64,000 nt of DNA from Rhizobium mesosinicum (GTDB lineage Bacteria > Pseudomonadota > Alphaproteobacteria > Rhizobiales > Rhizobiaceae). This document shows, piece after piece, positions 56,042 through 63,905 of this stretch. The notes beneath the pieces were generated by a model, which saw only the letters and a program-made list of their open reading frames with translations, was not told where the DNA came from and did no database searches. Made by a program: the position numbers and the translations under genes. Each line of letters starts with the position of its first letter. The stretch's first letter is position 1. Location: the NCBI RefSeq assembly GCF_019511345.1, contig NZ_JAEUAK010000012.1, forward strand, positions 62,001 to 126,000, written 5' to 3'.

Positions 56042-56437
56042 ATGTCAACTTTCGAGCGTCTATCCGCCTACCGCCCCTATGGTCTGGCCGCTCTCAGAAT
56101 CATGACCGCGCTTCTGTTCATCGAGCACGGCACGATGAAGCTTTTCGGCTTCCCGGCCGCGCAGGGCGACGGCCCGCTTTCCACACTGTTCCTGATTGCG
56201 GGATTGCTGGAGCTCGTCGGCGGAATCCTGGTGCTGATCGGTTTCGCGACGCGGCCGGTGGCCTTCGTGCTGGCCGGTGAAATGGCGATTGCCTATTTCA
56301 TGGCGCATATACCGCACAGCTTCTTCCCGGCTCTCAACCAGGGCGATGCCGCCATCCTGTTCTGCTTCGTCTTCCTCTACCTGTTCTTTGCCGGCGCAGG
56401 CGCGTGGTCCGTCGATAGCCGGAACGCGACAGCCTAG
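56042..56437 (+). CDS. DoxX family membrane protein
   Basis: Protein of 131 residues with four membrane helices, MSTFERLSAYRPYGLAALRI, and the DoxX-like core EHGTMKLFGFPA, GLLELVGGILVLIGFATRPV and AYFMAHIPHSFFPALNQGDA. Members are found in redox and stress settings; one known relative takes part in a thiosulfate/quinone system, others in mycobacterial redox homeostasis. No partner gene is adjacent. Its Shine-Dalgarno TTAGGAGAG lies seven bases upstream. Confidence 0.88.
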   Translation: MSTFERLSAYRPYGLAALRIMTALLFIEHGTMKLFGFPAAQGDGPLSTLFLIAGLLELVGGILVLIGFATRPVAFVLAGEMAIAYFMAHIPHSFFPALNQGDAAILFCFVFLYLFFAGAGAWSVDSRNATA

Positions 56438-56451
56438 AGCATTCCAGACGC

Positions 56452-56487
56452 AAGAGGCTGCGGGTTTGACGCCGCAGCCTCTTCTTC
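56452..56487. terminator. Terminator between the DoxX and Gdx genes
   Basis: AAGAGGCTGCGG-GTTTGACG-CCGCAGCCTCTT followed by CTTC is a 12-bp stem. It serves the plus-strand DoxX transcript and the converging guanidinium-exporter transcript. Confidence 0.8.
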
Positions 56488-56504
56488 ATTTCGATATTTC
56501 CTTC

Positions 56505-56819
56505 TCAGGCCGTCAGTTTGAGGCCGGCAATACCGGCAACGATCAGCATAATGCAGATCAGGCGAGATGCGTTTGCCGCATCCCCCAGAAACCAGACGCC
56601 GAGCAGCACCGTCCCAACCGTACCGATACCGGTCCAGATCGCATAAGCGGTGCCGATCGGCAAGGTTTTAACGGCCAGGCCAAGCAGCACAACGCTCACC
56701 ACCATGGAAATGACCGTGAGGACCGTCGGTATCGGACGGGTGAAACCATCGGTATATTTCAGACCGATTGCCCAACCGCATTCAAAAAGGCCAGCAAGAA
56801 AAAGCAGGAACCAGGCCAT
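56505..56819 (-). CDS. gdx: Guanidinium exporter Gdx (SugE subfamily of SMR transporters)
   Basis: Protein of 104 residues with four membrane helices, MAWFLLFLAGLFECGWAIGL onward. Starting at the second of two adjacent ATGs (56817-56819) gives Gly10, Glu13 and Trp16 in the first helix, Ser42 in the second and Trp62 in the third, the five positions that mark guanidinium exporters of the Gdx group. Glu13 binds substrate and protons. It acts as an antiparallel dimer exchanging guanidinium for two protons. The upstream guanidine-II riboswitch supports this substrate independently. The older name is sugE. Confidence 0.95.
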   Translation of the reverse strand: MAWFLLFLAGLFECGWAIGLKYTDGFTRPIPTVLTVISMVVSVVLLGLAVKTLPIGTAYAIWTGIGTVGTVLLGVWFLGDAANASRLICIMLIVAGIAGLKLTA

Positions 56820-56838
56820 CATACTCTCCTTGTTAAGA

Positions 56839-56898
56839 GCGAGGCCGTCCCCGCGACTTTTGCGACCCGGACAAGCCCGAGCGCCGCAGTCGTCTGCG
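56839..56898 (-). ncRNA. Guanidine-II (mini-ykkC) riboswitch upstream of gdx
   Basis: Two hairpins with ACGR tetraloops lie in the 5' leader, read on the minus strand. P1 is CGCAG-ACGA-CTGCG at 56885-56898 and P2 is GCGGGG-ACGG-CCTCGC at 56839-56854, with a 30-base linker. Both stems pair completely, with one G-U pair in P2. The Shine-Dalgarno AAGGAGAG starts about ten bases after P2. Guanidine-II aptamers consist of exactly such a pair of ACGR hairpins and turn on Gdx genes when guanidinium binds. Confidence 0.88.
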
Positions 56899-56982
56899 TC
56901 ACAGCTCATATGGACGAGGGAACGGCTCACTTCAAGCTAGGAATTGGTATGGCTGCCATGCCACCCGATTCCCGCTTGAGGC

Positions 56983-57426
56983 TCAGGCGTTTTTCGCCCT
57001 GCGGCAGAGACGATCGAAGGTTTCGAGAAAACGCGAGCGATCCTTCGGGCTAAAGGCGGCATTGTAGCCCTTGCTTTCACCGGTTTCGCGCAGATGCGCG
57101 CCGAGATCGCGCATGGCACTTGCCATGCCGATATTGGTCTCATCAAAGACGCGGCCCGTCGGGCCTGTGACAAAGGAGCCTTTAGCGACGCAACGGACAG
57201 CAAGCGGTACGTCGGCGGTGACGACCACGTCTGTCGGGCCGGTATGTTCGGCAATCCAGTTGTCGGCAGCGTCGAAAGCGTTGGAGACGATGACGTTGCG
57301 CACCATCGGATCACGCGAGGGGCGGAGGCCCGAATTGGCGACGAAGGTCACTTCCATGCCGAGGCGTTCGGCCACTTTCAGGATTTCGGGTTTGACGGGG
57401 CAGGCGTCCGCATCGACATAGATCAT
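56983..57426 (-). CDS. UPF0178 (YaiI/YqxD) family protein
   Basis: Protein of 147 residues from the ATG at 57424-57426, MIYVDADACPVKPEILKVAE. Further family pieces are SNAFDAADNWIAEHTGPTDV and TADVPLAVRCVAKGSFVTGP. The fold is PIN-like and the conserved Asp residues (DADACPV, TADVPLA) hint at a metal-dependent nuclease, but no activity is established. It follows the acetyltransferase gene by 10 bases. Confidence 0.9.
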   Translation of the reverse strand: MIYVDADACPVKPEILKVAERLGMEVTFVANSGLRPSRDPMVRNVIVSNAFDAADNWIAEHTGPTDVVVTADVPLAVRCVAKGSFVTGPTGRVFDETNIGMASAMRDLGAHLRETGESKGYNAAFSPKDRSRFLETFDRLCRRAKNA

Positions 57427-57436
57427 GGCGATATCC

Positions 57437-57910
57437 TTACGCCGGCTGGGCGGCCGGTTGGCGGACCATGTCGAGATGGGGAATGCCGTCTTCAAGATAT
57501 TCCTCCGAGGTTTCTACGAAACCGAAGGATTCGTAGAAACGGCGCAGATGCGCCTGTGCCGAAAGGGCAATGGGATTGGCTGGAAAGAGTTTTTCGCAAG
57601 CTGCGATCGATTCCTTCATCAGTGCATCGCCGAGCCGCTTGCCGCGATGGGCGGGCGAGACGACGACGCGGCCGATCTTCACCGGATCATGCGCGCTTTG
57701 CGGCTTCAGGAGCCGTGTCGAGGCTATGAGTTCCCCGCCATCCAGCAGCCGCAGATGCAGGGCGTCGATGTCCTTGCCATCGAGTTCCGGATAAGGGCAG
57801 TTCTGCTCGACGACGAAGACGTCGACGCGCATCCTCAGGAGATCATAGAGCTCCCGCGCGGGGAGCTCGTCGAGACCCTTGAGGTCAACCTTATAGGCAA
57901 CAGCAGCCAT
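57437..57910 (-). CDS. ElaA-type GNAT acetyltransferase
   Basis: Protein of 157 residues, MAAVAYKVDLKGLDELPARE. The ElaA branch pattern LYDLLRMRVDVFVVEQNCPY and the acetyl-CoA loop IGRVVVSPAHRGKRLGDAL are visible, followed by ALSAQAHLRRFYESFGFVET. The ATG at 57908-57910 overlaps the adhC stop codon, so the two are coupled. Acceptor unknown. Confidence 0.92.
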   Translation of the reverse strand: MAAVAYKVDLKGLDELPARELYDLLRMRVDVFVVEQNCPYPELDGKDIDALHLRLLDGGELIASTRLLKPQSAHDPVKIGRVVVSPAHRGKRLGDALMKESIAACEKLFPANPIALSAQAHLRRFYESFGFVETSEEYLEDGIPHLDMVRQPAAQPA

Positions 57911-59037
57911 CAATAGAGAACCACGCTGCGGATGCTCTTGCCGGAATGCATGAGCTCGAAGCCTTCGTTGATCTTCTCGAGCGGCATGGTGTGGGTGATC
58001 ATCGGATCGATCTGGATCTTGCCTTCCATGTACCAGTCGACGATCTTCGGCACATCCGTGCGGCCACGGGCGCCGCCGAAGGCCGTGCCCATCCAGGAAC
58101 GGCCGGTGACGAGCTGGAACGGACGGGTTGAGATTTCCTGACCGGCGCCGGCTACGCCGATGACGACGGACTTGCCCCAGCCGCGGTGGCTGGCTTCCAG
58201 TGCCTGGCGCATGACCTTGGTATTGCCCGTGCAGTCGAACGTATAATCGGCGCCACCGATCTGGTCTGCGCCGCGCTTGGTCATGTTGACGAGATAGGGC
58301 ACGATGTCGGCGCCGACTTCAGACGGATTGACGAAATGCGTCATGCCGAAGCGTTCGCCCCAAGCCTTCTTGTCGTTGTTGAGATCGACGCCGATGATCA
58401 TATCCGCACCGGCGAGCTTAAGGCCCTGAATGACGTTGAGGCCGATGCCGCCGAGACCAAAGACGATTGCCGTCGCGCCCATCTCGACCTTGGCCGTGTT
58501 GATGACGGCACCGATGCCGGTCGTAACTCCGCAGCCGATGTAGCAGATCTTGTCGAAGGGGGCGTCCGGATTGACCTTGGCGACGGCAATCTCGGGCAGG
58601 ACCGTGTAATTGGCGAAGGTTGAGCAGCCCATATAGTGATGGATCTTGTCCTTGCCGATCGAGAAACGCGAGGTGCCGTCGGGCATCACGCCCTGACCTT
58701 GGGTCGAGCGGATGGCCGTGCAGAGATTGGTCTTGCGCGACAGGCAGGAGGGGCATTCGCGGCACTCAGGCGTATAGAGCGGAATGACATGGTCGCCCTT
58801 CTTGACTGAGGTGACGCCCGGACCGACATCGACGACGATGCCTGCACCTTCGTGACCGAGAATAGCCGGAAATAGGCCTTCCGGGTCTGCGCCGGAGAGG
58901 GTGAAATCATCGGTGTGGCAGATGCCGGTCGCCTTGACCTCGATCAGCACTTCGCCGGCCTTCGGACCTTCCAACTGAACAGTCATGACCTCGAGCGGTT
59001 TTCCTGCCTGAACGGCAACGGCGGCGCGAACATCCAT
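57910..59037 (-). CDS. S-(hydroxymethyl)glutathione dehydrogenase / class III alcohol dehydrogenase
   Basis: Protein of 375 residues (MDVRAAVAVQAGKPLEVMTV). The catalytic zinc site is in ATGICHTDDFTLSGADPEG and GHEGAGIV. The structural zinc site is ECRECPSCLSRKTNLC with four cysteines. The NAD-binding segment is VFGLGGIGLNVIQGLKLAGA. It oxidises the adduct of formaldehyde and glutathione, and reduces S-nitrosoglutathione. The start at 59035-59037 is the conserved one. Confidence 0.96.
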   Translation of the reverse strand: MDVRAAVAVQAGKPLEVMTVQLEGPKAGEVLIEVKATGICHTDDFTLSGADPEGLFPAILGHEGAGIVVDVGPGVTSVKKGDHVIPLYTPECRECPSCLSRKTNLCTAIRSTQGQGVMPDGTSRFSIGKDKIHHYMGCSTFANYTVLPEIAVAKVNPDAPFDKICYIGCGVTTGIGAVINTAKVEMGATAIVFGLGGIGLNVIQGLKLAGADMIIGVDLNNDKKAWGERFGMTHFVNPSEVGADIVPYLVNMTKRGADQIGGADYTFDCTGNTKVMRQALEASHRGWGKSVVIGVAGAGQEISTRPFQLVTGRSWMGTAFGGARGRTDVPKIVDWYMEGKIQIDPMITHTMPLEKINEGFELMHSGKSIRSVVLY

Positions 59038-59110
59038 CTTCGATCTCCTCGTGATTTGCGTGGCGGACTCTTGCACGCTCCGCGACGACGGCTCAAGCGG
59101 AAAAAGGGGT

Positions 59111-59152
59111 TAGAGCATCGCCCCAAAATCGGTTCCGGTTCCCCGCCGATGC
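59111..59152. repeat. Dispersed Rhizobiales palindromic repeat downstream of pccA
   Basis: TTAGAGCATCG...CGATGC is an inverted repeat whose inner part (CCAAAATCGGTTCCGG) also pairs partly. The sequence follows the TAGAGCATC-type repeat frequent between Rhizobium genes. It lies directly at the end of pccA on the minus strand and may double as its terminator, being followed by AACCCCTTTTTCC on that strand. Confidence 0.55.
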
Positions 59153-59153
59153 C

Positions 59154-61163
59154 TCAGACGAATTCCATGATGACGGCATCGACCGCGAGACTCTCGCCGG
59201 GAGCGGCTTTGATCTTGCCGACGACGAGGTCACGCTCGGCACGCAGCACGTTTTCCATCTTCATGGCTTCGACGACGGCAAGCGTTTCACCCGCCTTGAT
59301 CTCCTGGCCCTCGGAGACGGCAATGGAAACGACGAGGCCGGGCATGGGGCAAAGCAGCAGCCTGGACGTATCGGGTGGCAGCTTGACGGGCATCAGGCGG
59401 TCAAGCTCGGCATGGCGGGGTGTAAAGACGCGCGCCTTGACCGACAGGCCCTGCCAGTCGATGCGCAGGCCGTTGAGAACGGGGCGGATCTGCGCCGTCA
59501 CTTGGCGGCTGGCGATCCTGCCGTGCCAAACCGGATCGCCGGGTCTCCAATCGGTGATAACTGTTTCTGCGCGGCCGCCGACTTCCATTTCCATTTCGAA
59601 GGGGATGGTGACGAGGCCATCGACCAATCTGACCGGCACATAATTGCCGCCGAGCTTGACGACCCATTCTTCGCGCAGCGGGCCGCTCGGGTGGCGCAGG
59701 CGGTCGGCGAAGCCTTCGCGCCTGAGGGAATCGATCAGGGAAGCCGAAAGCGCAATGGCAGCAAGAGCTGCCTCCTCGGAGGCATCCGGCGCCATTGGCG
59801 CAAAGCCCTCGGGATATTCCTCCGATATGAAGCCGGTGGAGAGACGACCTTCGCGCCAGCGCGGATGCTTCATCAGCGCCGAGAGGAAGGGAACGTTGTG
59901 CTCGATACCATCGACCACGAAGGCGTCGAGCGCCTGTCCCATGGCCTCCACCGCCTGCAGGCGGCTTGGCGCCCAGGTGCAGAGCTTAGCAATCATCGGG
60001 TCGTAATACATGGAGATCTCGGCGCCTTCGAAGACACCGGTATCATTGCGGATGATCACATCGCCGTTGCGGCCTTCCGCCGGTGGGCGGTAGCGCGTCA
60101 GGCGGCCGATCGAGGGCAGGAAGTTGCGGTAGGGATCTTCGGCATAGAGGCGGCTTTCGACCGCCCAGCCGTTCAGCTTGATGTCCTTCTGGGCGAAGGG
60201 CAGCTTCTCGCCGGCGGCAACGCGGATCATCTGTTCGACGAGATCGATGCCGGTCACGAGTTCCGTCACCGGATGCTCGACCTGCAGGCGAGTGTTCATC
60301 TCGAGGAAATAGAAATTGCGGTCGCGGTCGACGATGAACTCCACAGTGCCGGCGCTCTGATAATCGACGGCCTTTGCGAGCGCCACCGACTGCACGCCCA
60401 TGGCGGACCGCGTCTTCTCATCAAGGAAGGGCGAGGGCGCCTCTTCGGCAACCTTCTGGTTCCGGCGCTGGATAGAGCACTCGCGTTCGCCGAGATAGAC
60501 GACGTTGCCGTACGCATCCGCCAGAACCTGGATTTCGATATGGCGCGGATCGACGACGTATTTCTCGATGAAGAGGCGGTCGTCGCCGAAAGAGCTTTTG
60601 GCTTCGGACCGGGCGCGGTCGAATCCGTCGCGCACTTCCGCTTCGTTCCAGGCAATGCGCATGCCCTTGCCGCCGCCGCCGGCCGACGCCTTGATCATCA
60701 CGGGATAACCGATCTCGGCCGCGATTTTTTCAGCGTGGGATGCATCCTCGATGACGCCGAGATAGCCGGGCACAGTCGAGACCTTTGCGGCATTGGCGAA
60801 TTTCTTCGATTCGATCTTGTCACCCATTGCCATGATGGCTTTGGGCTTCGGGCCGATGAAGATGATGCCTTGTTTCTCCAGCGCTTCGCAGAAGGAGGCG
60901 CGTTCCGACAGGAAACCGTAGCCAGGATGCACGGCTTCGGCACCCGTTTCCTTGCAGGCGGCGATGATCTTGTCAGCGACGAGATAGCTTTCGGCTGCCG
61001 GGGCAGGGCCGATATGAACAGCCTCATCCGCCATCTCGACATGCAGGGCATCCCGATCCGCATCCGAATAGACCGCAACAGTGGTGATGCCCATGCGGCG
61101 AGCGGTTTTGATCACGCGGCAGGCAATCTCGCCGCGATTCGCGATCAGGATTTTCTTGAACAT
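59154..61163 (-). CDS. pccA: Propionyl-CoA carboxylase alpha chain (biotin carboxylase + BCCP)
   Basis: Protein of 669 residues. The N-terminal biotin carboxylase begins MFKKILIANRGEIACRVIKT, with the ATP-grasp loop MIKASAGGGGKGMRIAW near residue 157 and the EMNTRLQVEHPVTELVTGID-type catalytic region near residue 288. A short linker domain follows. The C-terminal biotinyl domain has VVEAMKMENVLRAERD, where the Lys in EAMKM is biotinylated, and ends VDAVIMEFV. It works with PccB on propionyl-CoA. Here the two genes are convergent, 3.2 kb apart, not in one operon. Confidence 0.96.
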   Translation of the reverse strand: MFKKILIANRGEIACRVIKTARRMGITTVAVYSDADRDALHVEMADEAVHIGPAPAAESYLVADKIIAACKETGAEAVHPGYGFLSERASFCEALEKQGIIFIGPKPKAIMAMGDKIESKKFANAAKVSTVPGYLGVIEDASHAEKIAAEIGYPVMIKASAGGGGKGMRIAWNEAEVRDGFDRARSEAKSSFGDDRLFIEKYVVDPRHIEIQVLADAYGNVVYLGERECSIQRRNQKVAEEAPSPFLDEKTRSAMGVQSVALAKAVDYQSAGTVEFIVDRDRNFYFLEMNTRLQVEHPVTELVTGIDLVEQMIRVAAGEKLPFAQKDIKLNGWAVESRLYAEDPYRNFLPSIGRLTRYRPPAEGRNGDVIIRNDTGVFEGAEISMYYDPMIAKLCTWAPSRLQAVEAMGQALDAFVVDGIEHNVPFLSALMKHPRWREGRLSTGFISEEYPEGFAPMAPDASEEAALAAIALSASLIDSLRREGFADRLRHPSGPLREEWVVKLGGNYVPVRLVDGLVTIPFEMEMEVGGRAETVITDWRPGDPVWHGRIASRQVTAQIRPVLNGLRIDWQGLSVKARVFTPRHAELDRLMPVKLPPDTSRLLLCPMPGLVVSIAVSEGQEIKAGETLAVVEAMKMENVLRAERDLVVGKIKAAPGESLAVDAVIMEFV

Positions 61164-61263
61164 CGAGACTCCACCCAGGAAATGCGTTCCGGAGTTTTAC
61201 GCATAAAAAGCCGGAACGCACAATTGGGCTGAAGAATCAGAGGCAGTCTGAGGACTTGGCAGA

Positions 61264-61968
61264 TCAAGCAACCGCGGCAGCGACGACCGGCTCTTCGTCG
61301 ATGATGCGCAGCCAGCGGCTGCGTCTCGGCTGGGCATAATCCCTGAGTTCGATCGAAGCCATGATCTCGCCCCAGCGCTGATGATTGGCGCCGGGCTGGG
61401 TTACTGCATCAATGCGCTGCAGCACCCCATATTCGATCGGCGATACCCCGATGACGCCGCCCTCGCTGACGCTTCTCAAAACGCGCATCAGGTAATCCAC
61501 ATCCTGCCGCGTGATGCTTTTGCGGTCGGTGGCACGTGTCAGCTTGTAACCGCCGACATCCTCGCCGAGCGCCAGGCGGAGCTGGTCGAGCGCCAGCGCC
61601 CGCAGCTCATCGGGCACGTGGGCGCTGAGTTCCATGACGTGCAAGATAAGCTCGAGCTCGAGCGCCGAGTTCACGACGCCGTCGGTCGTGAACATGCGCA
61701 TGATCCATGCGACGTTGATCTCGTCCAGCGAGCCCTGCGGATAGGTATAATCGACGATGAAGCCTGCCAGCTGTTCAACGAAGAAGGTGTTCCATTCAGC
61801 GCATTTTTCCGGGCAGGAATTATTGAGCGCCAACATCACCACGACATGATCGGATGTCCGGATGCCCTCCGGAAAGGTGTGTTTACGCAAAAGCGCAATG
61901 TCTTCGGCCGTCAGCCGGTGCTTACCGACGATGACACACGCCGGAAAAGCGAGACGGGACTCACTCAT
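61264..61968 (-). CDS. Predicted helical protein, unknown function
   Basis: Protein of 234 residues starting MSESRLAFPACVIVGKHRLT. No domain recognised. It has several helices (EKCAEWNTFFVEQLAGFIVD, ALELELILHVMELSAHVPDE) and a segment DRKSITRQDVDYLMRVLRSV; the acidic-helical layout faintly recalls TerB-like proteins, but that is not secure. It is soluble, with no signal peptide or membrane segment. It is a single gene between pccA and the EamA transporter gene. Confidence 0.75.
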   Translation of the reverse strand: MSESRLAFPACVIVGKHRLTAEDIALLRKHTFPEGIRTSDHVVVMLALNNSCPEKCAEWNTFFVEQLAGFIVDYTYPQGSLDEINVAWIMRMFTTDGVVNSALELELILHVMELSAHVPDELRALALDQLRLALGEDVGGYKLTRATDRKSITRQDVDYLMRVLRSVSEGGVIGVSPIEYGVLQRIDAVTQPGANHQRWGEIMASIELRDYAQPRRSRWLRIIDEEPVVAAAVA

Positions 61969-62065
61969 GTTTTATCTCCAGGCTTCATCATGAAACCGGA
62001 AGTGATTTTATCGCCGCCGCATTGAAGATCCCTCAAGAAGGAGAGTTAACCGCAGATGCGGCATT

Positions 62066-62992
62066 TCATGCGGATTTTAGCGATCGGGCCTGCAGGCGCT
62101 CGCGCCAGATGATAAAAAGCCCCGATGCAACGATGATGGCAATACCGATCCATTTGGAAACATTCGGAAAATCGCCGAAGAGGGCGTAGCCGAGGACGGT
62201 CGCTGAAATGATCTCGAAATATTGGAACGGAGCGAGCAGCGAGAGCGGCGCCAGGCGGAAAGCCTTAACGACCAGCATGTGCGCATAGCCCGAGATCGTG
62301 CCGAGGATCAGCAGCAGGACAAGGCCGAGCCAGGAGGTTGGCAGGGAGGGCGTGAAGTCGGCACTACCGAGGCGGCTTCCGACAAACATTGCGCCCGCCA
62401 TGAAGATCGTGCCGCCAATGCCGGACATGGTCTGCATCGTCAGCGGCGAATCCGCCTCGCCGATGGCGCGGTTGAGGAAGAGATAGAGCGAGAAAAGGAA
62501 GGCGCAGAAGACCGGCAGCAGCGCCTTCAGTCCGAAAATCTCATAGCTCGGCTGGATGACGATCATCGCGCCGCCGAAACCGACGACGATCGCCATCCAG
62601 CGCCGCCAGCCGACCTTGTCGCCGAGGAACAGCGCCGAGAGTGCAGTCAGCATGAAGGGCTCGACGAAATAGATGGCGAAGACATCGGCGAGCGGCATGT
62701 ATTTGACGGCGACGAAGAAGAGCAGGCTTGCCGCACCGTGCAGCGCGCCGCGAAGCAGGTTCATCCACGGGCGCTTGGCCGACAAAGCCTGTGTGCCGAA
62801 CACGGCAAAAAGGATCGGCAGGGTACAGACGAGCTGGAAGAAGAAGCGGTAGAAGGTTACTTGCCCGGGCGACATACCCTCGAAGGTCGCCATATATTTG
62901 GCGATCGCATCCATCGTCGGCAGGATGGCCATGGCGCCGGCCATGATGGCCATGCCCTGGAAGGGATTCTGGGTGGAGGGAGATTCGGACAT
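62066..62992 (-). CDS. EamA/DMT superfamily transporter
   Basis: Protein of 308 residues with ten membrane helices in two EamA halves. The N-terminus is MSESPSTQNPFQGMAIMAGA. The first half contains NLLRGALHGAASLLFFVAVK and the second VLLLILGTISGYAHMLVVKA. It is close to the S-adenosylmethionine/metabolite-carrier branch (RhaT/YdcZ-like proteins); the substrate is unknown. It is followed on the same strand by lipB. Confidence 0.9.
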   Translation of the reverse strand: MSESPSTQNPFQGMAIMAGAMAILPTMDAIAKYMATFEGMSPGQVTFYRFFFQLVCTLPILFAVFGTQALSAKRPWMNLLRGALHGAASLLFFVAVKYMPLADVFAIYFVEPFMLTALSALFLGDKVGWRRWMAIVVGFGGAMIVIQPSYEIFGLKALLPVFCAFLFSLYLFLNRAIGEADSPLTMQTMSGIGGTIFMAGAMFVGSRLGSADFTPSLPTSWLGLVLLLILGTISGYAHMLVVKAFRLAPLSLLAPFQYFEIISATVLGYALFGDFPNVSKWIGIAIIVASGLFIIWRERLQARSLKSA

Positions 62993-63055
62993 GACGGCTG
63001 CTTCTTGCGGATGACGTCATCAACCACAGGAAGCCCGGGTAATCAAGGACGGCAA

Positions 63056-63781
63056 TCAGGGACAGAGTGCTGTATCGTTGACGGTTTCACCGAAGATCTC
63101 TTCGAAGGCGGCGCGCAGGCGGACATCGGCATCGACCATCGTCACGAGCAGGCCGAGATCGACGAGGCTGGTGACGCCATAGGCTGAGATGCCGCAGGGC
63201 ACGATGCCGGCGAAATGATCGAGGTCGGGATCGACGTTCAGCGACAGGCCGTGGAAGGTCACCCATTTGCGCAGGCGGATACCGAGTGCTGCGATCTTGT
63301 CTTCCGCCATGGTGCCGTCAGGCAGCAAGGGTCTCTCCGGCCGGCGGACCCAGACGCCGACACGATCCTCGCGGCGCTCACCGCGCACATTCATCGAATC
63401 GAGCGTGCGGATGATGACCTCTTCGAGTGCTGCCACGAAGGCGCGCACATCCTGCCTGCGCCGCTTCAGGTCGAGCATGACATAGGCGACACGCTGGCCG
63501 GGGCCGTGATAGGTGTATTCGCCGCCGCGGCCGGTGGCGAAGACCGGGAAACGATCCGGCTGGACGAGATCCTTCGCGTCGGCGCTGGTGCCGGCGGTAT
63601 AAAGCGGCGGATGTTCCAGCAGCCAGACGAGCTCGTCGCCGCCTTCGGAAATCGCTGCGACTTCCCGCTCCATTGTTTCCACCGCCTCCGCATAGGGAAC
63701 GAGCCCATCGGAAATGCGCCAGCGCACGGGGCGCGAACCAAGTTTCGGGAGCATGGAAAAATCGAGATCGGTACGTAGCAT
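63056..63781 (-). CDS. lipB: Octanoyl-[acyl-carrier-protein]:protein N-octanoyltransferase (LipB)
   Basis: Protein of 241 residues from the ATG at 63779-63781 (MLRTDLDFSMLPKLGSRPVR). Conserved parts are LLEHPPLYTAGTSADAKDLV, FATGRGGEYTYHGPGQRVAY, KWVTFHGLSLNVDPDLDHFA and IVPCGISAYGV, in which the Cys and the Lys of RKWVTFHG are catalytic. It attaches octanoyl groups to GcvH and other lipoyl domains, and LipA completes the cofactor, which links this gene to gcvH at 47912. Confidence 0.96.
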   Translation of the reverse strand: MLRTDLDFSMLPKLGSRPVRWRISDGLVPYAEAVETMEREVAAISEGGDELVWLLEHPPLYTAGTSADAKDLVQPDRFPVFATGRGGEYTYHGPGQRVAYVMLDLKRRRQDVRAFVAALEEVIIRTLDSMNVRGERREDRVGVWVRRPERPLLPDGTMAEDKIAALGIRLRKWVTFHGLSLNVDPDLDHFAGIVPCGISAYGVTSLVDLGLLVTMVDADVRLRAAFEEIFGETVNDTALCP

Positions 63782-63905
63782 GGCAGTCCTTGGCGCTATC
63801 CGCAAAAGGAGAGGGCGGGCGCGGGCTTCTATATGGACTTGGGCGAAGAGCGATTCAATCGCTCTTTGCGGCGATCAGCCATCCTGGAGATGCAGCCCCG
63901 CGCAA

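Noticed and set aside
59412..61232. Plus-strand open frame of 606 codons opposite pccA
   Set aside because: Shadow of the PccA coding strand with no start signal and no recognisable motif; pccA is complete with biotin carboxylase and biotinyl domains.
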